This document shows, piece by piece, positions 26,298-34,554 of a stretch of DNA of 64,000 nt. Within the stretch, counting starts at the first letter, position 1; each line of letters starts with the position of its first letter. A program made the position numbers and the translations under genes. The stretch covers positions 9,057 through 73,056 of the forward strand of contig CAZWVA010000005.1 in assembly GCA_964636885.1 (NCBI GenBank). The letters are read 5' to 3'. The notes beneath the pieces are model-generated. The model saw nothing but the letters and a program-made list of their open reading frames with translations, ran no database searches and was not told the DNA's origin. Origin of the DNA: CAZWVA01 sp964636885. Its GTDB lineage: Bacteria > Desulfobacterota_D > UBA1144 > Nemesobacterales > CSP1-2.

Positions 26298-27326
26298 TCA
26301 CTTAACCCCGGATATACAGCAGGAATCCTGTATCCTTTGACTCACGGATGACTTTAGATAGCACATAGCCGCACCGCGGTTGCCCGGACTCATTCCGGGC
26401 TTTACATATGTAAATGCCCTACAGTTTGTATCCTCAGCGCATGCGGTCTGACAGAGTTCGGGACGGGGCTCTGACAACGAGAAGTACCTAAGAACCGCTC
26501 CAGAGAGGTCAACGTTGTATTCCATCTTACCAGTGTCCCCTCCACCAGGGATCGGCATTGTGTAGAAGCCGGATTTTTCGCTCTCCGCATACCACGGATC
26601 GCTATGCTGACCCTGGTCGATGGCATATACGCGCCATCCGTAGTAGCTTCCGGGCTCGAGATTCTTAAGTGTAACGGATGTGCCCCTCACCCAGTCGTTA
26701 TACGTGAGGGTCCATTTCTGGGAAGAGGGATCGTATCTAAATACGTTTATATAGAAGCTTACCGGGTCGCCATCGGGGTCGCCGTTATCTATCCATCGAA
26801 AGGTGACCGAAGAGGGGTCTATCGCGGGAGACCACTTATCCCATGTGTTTGGCGGGCTTATGGGTGTGGGAGGGTTTGGAGGCCTGTTTTCTTTCACCCT
26901 CTCCGCTGTTATCGGTGGCTCAGGCGGTATTACGTATACCCGCTTCGGCTCCGGTGTAACGAATACGAAACTCCCCGGCCAGGAGTCCCAGTATCCGCTT
27001 GCCACACCGTTTCTCCTACTTCCGATGTAGGATGCACGGCCAGGGCGGATCTCTATTGTGACGGTCCCACCGGATGCAAACGTGATGAGCCCCGCATGGA
27101 CGGCCGCCGTGCAGATTGAAGAATCGTCCGTGTATATGTCGGTTCCCGATACGGACCCCGGTTTTCCGTTAGGAGGGCATGTGTATGTGAACCGCTGGCC
27201 GTTCTTGCCGCGATGCTCGAGGGCGTTTGTGCTCCAGGTTGTTTGAGCAAGGGTGATGTTTGTTGTTCCCAGGGTTCCTAAAAGGAGTAGTGCACCTATT
27301 AGTGGTAATCCGAGTAGGGTTCTCAT
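26298..27326 (-). CDS. exported LCCL-FN3-PAN-type protein
   Basis: 342 residues. Signal peptide at 1-27. An LCCL-like domain at about 38-125 has TYTCPP, GTDIYTDDSSICTAAVHAG and the following beta strands with TIEIRPG. A proline-rich linker is followed by a fibronectin-III-like domain at about 165-262 (TFRWIDNGDPDGDPVSFYINVF). The C-terminal PAN/Apple-like domain, about 275-342, has six cysteines (LCQTACAEDTNC to CYLKS and CC). LCCL and PAN modules are mostly known from animal extracellular proteins, with some in bacteria. It is probably periplasmic or secreted, binding carbohydrate or protein, but no ligand can be named. Confidence 0.75.
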   Translation of the reverse strand: MRTLLGLPLIGALLLLGTLGTTNITLAQTTWSTNALEHRGKNGQRFTYTCPPNGKPGSVSGTDIYTDDSSICTAAVHAGLITFASGGTVTIEIRPGRASYIGSRRNGVASGYWDSWPGSFVFVTPEPKRVYVIPPEPPITAERVKENRPPNPPTPISPPNTWDKWSPAIDPSSVTFRWIDNGDPDGDPVSFYINVFRYDPSSQKWTLTYNDWVRGTSVTLKNLEPGSYYGWRVYAIDQGQHSDPWYAESEKSGFYTMPIPGGGDTGKMEYNVDLSGAVLRYFSLSEPRPELCQTACAEDTNCRAFTYVKPGMSPGNRGAAMCYLKSSVSQRIQDSCCISGVK

Positions 27327-27366
27327 CTTCCTTGTCCTCTTAACGTCTCGTATTAGAGAGACCGTT

Positions 27367-27395
27367 TTGTTATACGAACCTTTTCCAAATATACT
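27367..27395 (+). promoter_or_regulatory. possible promoter of the cobS-cbiR-cobU operon
   Basis: TTGTTA at 27367-27372 and TATACT at 27390-27395, spacer 17, about 100 bases before cobS. A small hairpin (ACACTGG/CCAGTGT, 27414-27431) lies in the leader. I see no cobalamin riboswitch core here. Confidence 0.4.
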
Positions 27396-27494
27396 ATATC
27401 TTACCCAAAACTCACACTGGATTTCCAGTGTTGGGAAATCGAGTGTTATTGACCACCAGAAGTGCTATCGGATAATCTCTTTTATGGAGTAACC

Positions 27495-28250
27495 ATGATT
27501 CCCAAGAGGCTTAAGGTAGCAATCGGGTTTCTCACTGTATTTAAACTGGGAGACTTTAAAGAGGAGTTAGGGAAGGAGGACATTGCAAATTCGATCGTTT
27601 TCTTTCCCATTGTGGGATTACTCTTGGGAGGGATCTGCGTGCTTGCTCACCTTCTTTTGGGATACGTTGTTGCTTCAGAGCTGGTTCTATCCCTATTTCC
27701 GGTAATCATCCTGGCCGTACTCACGCGGGGGCTCCATCTGGATGGCGTTTCCGATTGCTTCGATGCCCTCCACTTTGCTTGGCACGATAGGGAAAGGGCC
27801 CTTTGTGTAATGAAGGGGAAGGCGATCGGGGCCTTTGGTGCCTCTGCGCTCGTAATCGTCCTGGTTGGAAAGCTCGTTGCCATTTCCGCCATCCCGGAGG
27901 GATTCGGGATAAAGAGCCTCCTCCTTATCCCCTCTCTCTCAAGGTGGACCCCAGCGATAGTGGCGATGCAGAGGGCTCCTGCGTCGGCGGAGGGACTCGG
28001 GTATATATTCACCGTTTATTCAACAAGGAGGGCTTTTTTTATAAGCGGAGTGGTTGCTCTAGCCCTTTCTTTTCTGCTTCTGGGGGTGAAGGGAATAGCG
28101 ATATTCGTTCTCGTCTCCCTCTTTGCTTCTTTCCTCTCCTCTCTGTTTAATCGGGCATTTGGCGGGATAACCGGGGACGTCTTTGGCGCCGTGCTGGAGA
28201 TCTCAGAGGTCTTTGGGTTTTTAATCGCTGGGATAATGGTTAAATCATGA
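27495..28250 (+). CDS. cobS: adenosylcobinamide-GDP ribazoletransferase (CobS)
   Basis: 251 residues from ATG 27495 (ggag seven bases upstream), an integral membrane protein with five or six hydrophobic segments. It has the family motifs RGLHLDGVSDCFDAL and GAFGASALVIVLV, plus SLSRWTPAIV, and near the end GGITGDVFGAVLEISE. It joins adenosylcobinamide-GDP and alpha-ribazole-5'-phosphate, the last committed step of cobamide assembly. Its stop overlaps the cbiR-like start by four bases (ATGA). Confidence 0.95.
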   Translation: MIPKRLKVAIGFLTVFKLGDFKEELGKEDIANSIVFFPIVGLLLGGICVLAHLLLGYVVASELVLSLFPVIILAVLTRGLHLDGVSDCFDALHFAWHDRERALCVMKGKAIGAFGASALVIVLVGKLVAISAIPEGFGIKSLLLIPSLSRWTPAIVAMQRAPASAEGLGYIFTVYSTRRAFFISGVVALALSFLLLGVKGIAIFVLVSLFASFLSSLFNRAFGGITGDVFGAVLEISEVFGFLIAGIMVKS

Positions 28251-29008
28251 AGATCGGAACTACATCTTACATATATCCGGATGGCATAATCCCCAATGTG
28301 AGAAAACTCATAGGTCTAGTGGACGATATCGAGCTCGTCCTTTTTGAGGGTAGGGAGTACTCGAACCTTCCTACCGAGGAGGACGTTAACACCCTTAGAA
28401 GGATATCCGAGGAGACCGGGATCTCGTACACGGTTCATCTCCCAATCGATCTCGACATATGCTCCAGGGATACGGAGTTTAGGGGTTTTTCTCTAAATAG
28501 GATGGTGGAGATCATGAGGCTCACCCGCCCTCTCAGTCCAACCGGGTACGTGGTTCATCTTCCTAGAATGGGCGTTGAATCCGAGGAGATGTGGGCTCTA
28601 AGGGCGGTGAGGTCGCTTTCTGAGGTGTTTATCGAGTTTGGAAGCGAGTGCGTCCTTATCGAGAATCTAAGCTATCCGGTAGAGCGTATCCTTCCCATAG
28701 TAGAGGAGTTTGATTTTGGGCTCTGCCTCGACATAGGCCATGCCATTAGATGCTCCGATAGTTGGGAGAGGATTTTTAATGATAACTTGGGAAGGATAAA
28801 GGCGATTCATCTCTACGGCCCGGAGGGGGAGGGGCATACAGGGCTCCAGAGGGTGGAAAGGGGCTTTGTAAAATCCGTCGTGGAGAGGGTTCTCTCATCG
28901 GGCTTCTCAGGGCTTCTTACGCTAGAGGTCTTTGGATTGGAGGATTTCTTTCAGTCAAAGAGGATACTCATGGAGGAGATCTCCCTTTGGGAAAGAGGAT
29001 CCTTATAA
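28247..29008 (+). CDS. cbiR: CbiR-like cobamide-remodelling hydrolase (TIM-barrel)
   Basis: 253 residues of the AP-endonuclease-2/xylose-isomerase-like TIM barrel family. Metal-binding features are visible: TVHLPIDLDI, YVVHLPRMG, LIENLSYP, DIGHAIR, AIHLYGP and a late LTLEVFG. Proteins of this type in cobamide loci (CbiR) hydrolyse cobamides to adenosylcobinamide-phosphate so that the lower ligand can be exchanged. It lies exactly between cobS and cobU with overlaps on both sides, which strongly supports a cobamide substrate. Cofactor identity and activity remain unproven from sequence. Confidence 0.8.
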   Translation: MKIGTTSYIYPDGIIPNVRKLIGLVDDIELVLFEGREYSNLPTEEDVNTLRRISEETGISYTVHLPIDLDICSRDTEFRGFSLNRMVEIMRLTRPLSPTGYVVHLPRMGVESEEMWALRAVRSLSEVFIEFGSECVLIENLSYPVERILPIVEEFDFGLCLDIGHAIRCSDSWERIFNDNLGRIKAIHLYGPEGEGHTGLQRVERGFVKSVVERVLSSGFSGLLTLEVFGLEDFFQSKRILMEEISLWERGSL

Positions 29009-29499
29009 CGGGCGGGATAAAGAGCGGAAAGAGCCGACTCGCCCTTCGGATTGCAAGGGGGATGGAAGAGGGTGATAGGGTCTTTATAGCAACGGCTCGC
29101 CCCATAGACGTCGAGATGGAGGGGAAAATAGAGGCGCATAGAAGGGAGCGGGGGAGCGATTTTAAAACGGTAGAGGTACCCATACACCTAGGGGAGGCCC
29201 TAAGTGGGATAGATCCATCAACCACCGTTATAGATTGCCTTACACTCTGGCTCTCAAACCTCTTTTTTGAGTTAAAAGAGGGGGAAAGATCAGGGGAAGT
29301 GGAGGCCCTCGTGGATGCGTTAAAGGGATTTCGGGGAAACGCTATAATAGTCACAAACGAGGTAGGATGGGGGATTATTCCGGAAGAGGAGATCTCAAGG
29401 AGGTATCAATCTGAGCTCGGAAGGCTCAACCAGAGGGTGGCCGAGATCTGTGATGAGGTGTATGTGATGATTTCGGGTATACCGGTTAGGATTAAGTGA
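28987..29499 (+). CDS. cobU: adenosylcobinamide kinase/guanylyltransferase (CobU)
   Basis: 170 residues, normal length. P-loop at the start (ITGGIKSGKSRLA), then EAHRRERG, the VIDCLTLWLSNL strand, and VTNEVGWGIIPEE. It phosphorylates adenosylcobinamide and forms the GDP-activated intermediate used by CobS. Start is TTG at 28987, overlapping the cbiR-like gene by 22 bases, so translation is probably coupled. Confidence 0.95.
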   Translation: MGKRILITGGIKSGKSRLALRIARGMEEGDRVFIATARPIDVEMEGKIEAHRRERGSDFKTVEVPIHLGEALSGIDPSTTVIDCLTLWLSNLFFELKEGERSGEVEALVDALKGFRGNAIIVTNEVGWGIIPEEEISRRYQSELGRLNQRVAEICDEVYVMISGIPVRIK

Positions 29500-29525
29500 G
29501 GCGAACGTCTAACTTTCTGGTATGT

Positions 29526-30587
29526 CTAATTTCTCGAAACCCCTGCCTCCTCGAATGTCGCCATCTCGTTAAAGGCCTTGATACCGGCCTCGATTATGGA
29601 CATGGCAAGTACGGCTCCGGTGCCCTCTCCAAGGCGCATGTCGAGGTCGAGTATGGGTAAGAGGCCGAGTCTTTCAAGAACCAGCCCGTGTCCCTTTTCG
29701 GCGCTTTTATGAGAGATAAAGAGGTAATCCCTGACATTTGGGCAGAGTCCGATGGCGATAACCGCCCCTGCGGTTGATACGAACCCGTCAACCACTACCG
29801 GGACCCTCTTTGATGCCGCTCCGAGGATCACACCCGAAATCCCTCCTATCTCAAGCCCTCCTACCTTGGAGAGGACATCGATCGGGGAGTTTAGGTTGGG
29901 ACTATGAAGCTCTAAGGCCCTTTCTACTATATAGACCTTATGTTTCCACGCCTCTTCCCCTATACCCGTTCCGTATCCCACAACATCCTCCGGTTTGAGA
30001 TCGAGTAAGGCGGACACAATGGCGGCAGATGGGGTCGTGTTTCCTATCCCCATGTCCCCTGTGGCGATGAATCCGTATCCCCTTTTGATCGAATCCACTA
30101 CGATTCTTATCCCGGTTTCGATGCACATTATGGCTTCCTCCTTTGTCATTGCCGGCTCTTTTGAGAGGTTTTTGGTACCCCTCCTTACCTTCTCTATTAT
30201 GAGCCCCTCGGTGTCTTTAAACTCCCAATCTACCCCTATATCCACTATAAAGACGTCTGCTCCGACGTGCCTTGCAAACGCATTTATAGCGGCGCCTCCC
30301 CGGAGGAAGTTAAATACCATCTCCTTCGTTACCTCCTTAGGATAGGCGCTCACCCCCTCTTCAACCACCCCGTGGTCTCCCGCAAGGACAAAAACGGCCT
30401 TTCTATCGAGTACCGGTTTTTTATTCTCCGTAATCGCCACCACACGCTTTACGAATTCCTCCAGTTTTCCGAGGCTCCCCTTTGGCTTTGTGAGGTTATC
30501 GAGATGCCTTGAAGCGTATGCTATGTATTCCGGGTTTATCGGCCCTATGGATTGGATGGTTTCCTCAAGAAGGCCCGATCTAGACAC
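29526..30587 (-). CDS. cobT: nicotinate-nucleotide-dimethylbenzimidazole phosphoribosyltransferase (CobT)
   Basis: 353 residues, typical. Motifs include LDNLTKPKGSLGKLEEF, GDHGVVEEGVSAYPKEVT, FIATGDMGIGNTTPSAAI, and near the end SHKSAEKGH and DLDMRLGEGTGA. CobT activates the lower-ligand base for cobamide assembly. GTG start at 30587. It overlaps the end of queE by eight bases on the same strand and converges on cobU, leaving 26 bases between their stops, so two transcripts with cobamide genes meet here. Confidence 0.95.
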   Translation of the reverse strand: MSRSGLLEETIQSIGPINPEYIAYASRHLDNLTKPKGSLGKLEEFVKRVVAITENKKPVLDRKAVFVLAGDHGVVEEGVSAYPKEVTKEMVFNFLRGGAAINAFARHVGADVFIVDIGVDWEFKDTEGLIIEKVRRGTKNLSKEPAMTKEEAIMCIETGIRIVVDSIKRGYGFIATGDMGIGNTTPSAAIVSALLDLKPEDVVGYGTGIGEEAWKHKVYIVERALELHSPNLNSPIDVLSKVGGLEIGGISGVILGAASKRVPVVVDGFVSTAGAVIAIGLCPNVRDYLFISHKSAEKGHGLVLERLGLLPILDLDMRLGEGTGAVLAMSIIEAGIKAFNEMATFEEAGVSRN

Positions 30588-31221
30588 CCCTCGTTTCCCC
30601 CCAGATGATCTTATGGAGCTGGGGAAGGACCCTCACCCTTTCCAGTCTGTCTTCAAGAACTCTCTCTGTGAGCCATTTAAGGCTGGTTCCATAGACGGGC
30701 TGGAAGACCACGTTCGCCCTTATACGGTATCTCCCGAGTATCCCTTTTGCGTATTCGTAATCCGTTTCGTCCTGGATGACGAACTTAAGCTGATCCCCTG
30801 GGCGGAGCCTCTCAAAGAGGGAAAAATCCATCCTCCCTTCCATCTTTGAGCTCGGGCACTTACAGTCCATGCTTATCAAACAGCCCTCTGTCCAAAAGAT
30901 GGGGGGCGGTTCCCTGTGTCCCCCTGTCTCAAGCACTATGGAGTACCCCTCATCTATGAGGTCCCTGGCTAAGGCCTCAACCTCACTTCTCTGAACGAGG
31001 GGCTCACCTCCCGTGATGCAGACCCTCTTACACCCGAGTCCCTCTATCTCCCTTTTAACATCCTCTACCGACATGTCCTTAAAATCCCTACCCTCGACCG
31101 CATACATGGAATCACACCACGTGCACCTGAGATCGCAGGCAAAGAGGCGAAGGAAGACCGTGGGAAGTCCTATCTCTACCCCTTCACCCTGGATTGAGAG
31201 GAAGATCTCGCTTATTTTCAT
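30580..31221 (-). CDS. queE: 7-carboxy-7-deazaguanine synthase (QueE)
   Basis: 213 residues. Radical SAM cluster motif FACDLRCTWCDS (C-x3-C-x2-C), followed by CITGGEPLVQ. It converts carboxy-tetrahydropterin to 7-carboxy-7-deazaguanine in the queuosine/archaeosine precursor pathway. It lies about 200 bases downstream of queC on the same strand, behind a leader with several stem-loops, and overlaps cobT. queD and folE are not in the window. Confidence 0.93.
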   Translation of the reverse strand: MKISEIFLSIQGEGVEIGLPTVFLRLFACDLRCTWCDSMYAVEGRDFKDMSVEDVKREIEGLGCKRVCITGGEPLVQRSEVEALARDLIDEGYSIVLETGGHREPPPIFWTEGCLISMDCKCPSSKMEGRMDFSLFERLRPGDQLKFVIQDETDYEYAKGILGRYRIRANVVFQPVYGTSLKWLTERVLEDRLERVRVLPQLHKIIWGETRGV

Positions 31222-31419
31222 CTCTACTATTTTACCTTGGCAAAGGCATACCGTGGCCCTATGGAATGCAGAGGGTCATTCTGCCCACTTAGTTGCGAGG
31301 ATAAGTGGAGAGGTGACGGCGCCTTAATCGTAGCAACCTTCTTGAAACCCACATCGTGGAGTCACCTCTTTAGTCCGATCCGGTTTCCGTGTAGTCATCT
31401 ACTGCCTCCTTTTAACGTA
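31222..31419 (-). promoter_or_regulatory. structured leader upstream of queE
   Basis: The 198-base space between queC and queE, read on the minus strand, holds nested and tandem stems: AGAGGTGAC (31369-31361) with GTCACCTCT (31317-31309), enclosing CCAC-gat-GTGG; then CCACTTA/TAAGTGG; then GCAGA/TCTGC, with almost no unpaired bases between the last three. No terminator T-run and no known preQ1 class is recognisable. It could be a regulatory RNA leader. Confidence 0.45.
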
Positions 31420-32100
31420 TTATCTGGAATCATCGTACTCTGTTGGATCAATAACACCCGATTCCCGAAAGGCCCTTTTTCTCTCCCTACAGGAACTGCA
31501 GAGACCGCAGTGTATCTCCCCGCCCTTGTAGCAGGACCAGGTCTCTTCATAGGGAACACCCAAATCGGCTCCGAGCTTAACGATCTCGGATTTATTCATA
31601 TTGACAAAGGGGGCGGATACGACTAGGTTGGGATTATCATTTGCGAGTCGCTCGGCATACTCGAAGGCCTCTACAAACTCACGCCTGCAGTCGGGATAGA
31701 CCCCCCTATCCGAATGATGGGCTCCAAAGAACACGTAGTCCGCACCTATACTCACCGCATGGCCTACGGCTATGGAGAGGAATATCGCGTTTCTATTTGG
31801 GACTATGGTCGCTTTTAGGGTTTCATAGTGCTCGGCGGTTTCTGGGACATCCGGAATATCGATCCCCGAATCTGTCAAGGCGGAGCCCGAAAGGAGCCCT
31901 TTTAGAGGGGAGATGTCTATAATCCTGTGGGAGACGTTTAAGCCGTGGCAGATCCTCTTTGCGGACTCGATCTCCCTTTCGTGCTTCTGTCCGTAGATGA
32001 ATGTAAGGGCATGGGTTTCATATCCCTCCTTAACCGTTTTATAGAGGAGGGTGGAACTGTCTATTCCCCCGGATACGATGACGACCGCCTTTTTCTTCAT
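31420..32100 (-). CDS. queC: 7-cyano-7-deazaguanine synthase (QueC)
   Basis: About 226 residues from ATG 32100. A GTG at 32154 would add 18 residues that homologues usually lack. The PP-loop is VVIVSGGIDSSTLL, and the zinc site near the C-terminus is ETWSCYKGGEIHCGLCSSCRERKRAF with four Cys. It makes preQ0 from 7-carboxy-7-deazaguanine using ATP and ammonia. It precedes queE on the same strand. Confidence 0.94.
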   Translation of the reverse strand: MKKKAVVIVSGGIDSSTLLYKTVKEGYETHALTFIYGQKHEREIESAKRICHGLNVSHRIIDISPLKGLLSGSALTDSGIDIPDVPETAEHYETLKATIVPNRNAIFLSIAVGHAVSIGADYVFFGAHHSDRGVYPDCRREFVEAFEYAERLANDNPNLVVSAPFVNMNKSEIVKLGADLGVPYEETWSCYKGGEIHCGLCSSCRERKRAFRESGVIDPTEYDDSR

Positions 32101-32203
32101 CTTTCCGAATGCTAATAGTGTATCTTTCGTAGAGGCGGGCTTCAATTCACCCACTCATCAGTGTTAAATGTCCAAAAGCGGTGTGACAAAGGCGGTATTT
32201 TGA

Positions 32204-34405
32204 CTAATTTGGAAGCGGCTTCCTATTAACTGCTCCCTTATCGTCTTTTTCTCTATTCTTTGAGACCACATCGAAAAAGTCTTCCAGTTTATTCTCCAGC
32301 TCGTCCACGTATCTTATTACGTCCTGAATCTGTCTATCAAGCTCTTCCGCCTCAAGGTCGATCTCTTCACATCTCTTCCATTCGATGATATGCCCTTTTA
32401 TGTGCTCAAAAGCCTCGTGCATGGATTTCATGTCGTCTGCTATGCGTGACACGCTCACGGCGATCTCTTTCTTCTCCCTCTCTCCTTTTATGAACCCGGT
32501 CCATAGGAGCGCAACGACGAAGGCCACGAGTAGGATCCCCTGCAGGATCGTCGTCTCAAGCGTCGGATAGAGCCCGATTATATCCACCTGCGGGATAAAG
32601 CCAAGAGGGGTTATCCCGATAATACCGGCCTCCTGCAGTTCCCTTATCCCCTTTCCCGCAAAAACGAATGAGAGGAAGTAGAGTAGGGAGCTCGTGATAC
32701 TGAAGAAGTATTTAAGAGGAATCCTGAGGCCGAGTTTAAAGACCACAACTACGAGACCCAGAAGTAGAACGGTTCCTGTTATGAGCCCCCAGATGACCGC
32801 CCCCTGTGAGTTTACTTCCTGTAGCCATAGGGCCTGATAGAAGAGCACCGTTTCAAATGCCTCCCTATAGACGGCAAAGAAGGAAACGCTTGCAAGTGCA
32901 AATACGCTCTTCTTTGAGATCGCCTTCTTGACCTTTCCCTGTATATACTCCTTCCACTTTCTGACCTCGATCTTCGTAATGAGCCAATAACTCACATAGA
33001 AGAGAACCACAGCCGCTAGAAGGGACGTTACCCCCTCTATGACCTCCCGCTTAGCGCCGCTAATCGATATGACGGTTTGGGCTAAAACCCATGTGATAAA
33101 TCCTGCCAGGAGGGCGAGAACCCATCCGAGATGGACGTATTTGATGGAGTCACTGGCCCCCGTTGCACTGAGAAAGGCGATTACTGCGGCCACTATTAAG
33201 GCCGCCTCAAGCCCCTCCCTTATGATGATCGCAAACGAGTTTATAAAGGAGATCGCATTTCCGACGGGCTTTCCGTTTTGGAGGACTAGGGAGGCACGAC
33301 TTAGGTTACTCTCAATCTCTCTATAGATGGCCTTTACTTCGTCGGGGCTTCTTTCATCTTTAATCGCGTCTCTCAGTCTGGCAAACTTCGATTCGATCTC
33401 GTATTTGATCTCCTTATCCTTTAAGGCCAGTTTGGGCTCTACCCTCTCGAATCCCTCGAGGTAGGAATCGAGCGCTTTCGTGTATGCCTCCTGTTTATTT
33501 CCCTTTTCGTAGAGGGCCATGGATTCCTTAAGGAGGTTGCTTGCTATAACCAGTGGGTCCTCTTCTTTCTCTTCGGTTTCTCCTGTTCCCCTCCTTAAGA
33601 ACGCTACTACCTTGGATAGGTCTTCTCCTCCTACGTATGGAGCTATTTCCTTCTGGATCTCTTCATCTGAAAGGGTTGCGAGGTTCTTAATGTCCTTAAT
33701 ATCCGGGGGAATACCGGCTCTCTCCATTACTTCCTTTCCGTCCTCGGCCTCTTTCTCGCTGAATCTAAGGGATTGGATGTAGAAGGCGATGTCCCACTTC
33801 TCTTCCTCGGAGAGCTCTGAGAATGGGGGCATGGCCGTTCCCTCGATCCCGAAGCTCATAGTGTTATAGATCTTAAACGGGGAGAGCCTTCCCATCGTAC
33901 CTCCGTTCGTAAAGTCTGTTGGAGGTGGGTTAAAACCGGAAGAAAGGGGGCCGTTTCCAGCGCCAAAGACGCCGTGGCACTTGGCACAGTTTCTCTCGTA
34001 TAGGTCTTTTCCCGCGTGAAAGGAGGGGTTATTCTTCGGATAGGTTTCTATTCTATATGCCGAGATGATGCTGGCCTTGATCCCTCTTGCTACGGACTGA
34101 ACGTCTTCAAGTGGGGATCTGTTTTCTATCTCCTTCTTGAGTTTGACGAGGCCCGCCTCGATCTTGGCTTTATCGCCGTCTGGGGGATTCAGCTTGCGGA
34201 AGAGATCGAGGGCTTCAGAGGAGAATTCGAGCATCTCTCTGTACTCATCCTGATTTATGACCGTCCCTTTTCTAACGGCGTTTCCATAGTCTCCCCCTAT
34301 GTAGTCCACGAGTGAGAGAACCCTTTTTGCTTCCTGGGAGGCAAGCGATGGAACGCTGAAAAAGAGGAGTAAGGGGAGTGTTATCAGGAGTCTTATTTTT
34401 CTCAT
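32204..34405 (-). CDS. cytochrome c-FTR1 iron permease fusion
   Basis: 733 residues. Signal peptide at 1-22 and a helical periplasmic region. One cytochrome c domain (about 130-215) has the haem motif CAKCH and a distal Met in GTAMPPF. A second helical part follows, then from about 395 to 645 an FTR1-type permease with seven hydrophobic segments. The two iron-binding motifs are REGLE and REAFE. The C-terminus is a charged coiled coil (about 655-715). FTR1 permeases import ferric iron after oxidation; here the attached cytochrome likely provides the redox step. A Fur-type box at 34467-34485 lies 61 bases upstream. Confidence 0.9.
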   Translation of the reverse strand: MRKIRLLITLPLLLFFSVPSLASQEAKRVLSLVDYIGGDYGNAVRKGTVINQDEYREMLEFSSEALDLFRKLNPPDGDKAKIEAGLVKLKKEIENRSPLEDVQSVARGIKASIISAYRIETYPKNNPSFHAGKDLYERNCAKCHGVFGAGNGPLSSGFNPPPTDFTNGGTMGRLSPFKIYNTMSFGIEGTAMPPFSELSEEEKWDIAFYIQSLRFSEKEAEDGKEVMERAGIPPDIKDIKNLATLSDEEIQKEIAPYVGGEDLSKVVAFLRRGTGETEEKEEDPLVIASNLLKESMALYEKGNKQEAYTKALDSYLEGFERVEPKLALKDKEIKYEIESKFARLRDAIKDERSPDEVKAIYREIESNLSRASLVLQNGKPVGNAISFINSFAIIIREGLEAALIVAAVIAFLSATGASDSIKYVHLGWVLALLAGFITWVLAQTVISISGAKREVIEGVTSLLAAVVLFYVSYWLITKIEVRKWKEYIQGKVKKAISKKSVFALASVSFFAVYREAFETVLFYQALWLQEVNSQGAVIWGLITGTVLLLGLVVVVFKLGLRIPLKYFFSITSSLLYFLSFVFAGKGIRELQEAGIIGITPLGFIPQVDIIGLYPTLETTILQGILLVAFVVALLWTGFIKGEREKKEIAVSVSRIADDMKSMHEAFEHIKGHIIEWKRCEEIDLEAEELDRQIQDVIRYVDELENKLEDFFDVVSKNREKDDKGAVNRKPLPN

Positions 34406-34466
34406 GGTCTCAATCGGTATTTGTGCAATCCTTTCCGTTAGTTAGAGCCAAAGTGGCAAAAGAGAA

Positions 34467-34485
34467 ATTGAAATTTATTTTCAAT
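34467..34485. promoter_or_regulatory. Fur box upstream of the FTR1 gene
   Basis: ATTGAAATTTATTTTCAAT: perfect seven-base arms around a five-base centre. This agrees with the WTGAAAATNATTTTCAW form predicted for deltaproteobacterial Fur. It lies between the FTR1 start (34405) and the NUDIX gene and best fits iron repression of the permease. Confidence 0.75.
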
Positions 34486-34554
34486 AACCTGAGATTTTGT
34501 GAAGATTACCATAGGGAAACGGGGTGTCAAGGAAACAGTAGGAGCCTAATCTAT

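Noticed and set aside
27327..27494. Cobalamin riboswitch before cobS
   Set aside because: No B12-box-like core, only a short hairpin and a promoter-like sequence.
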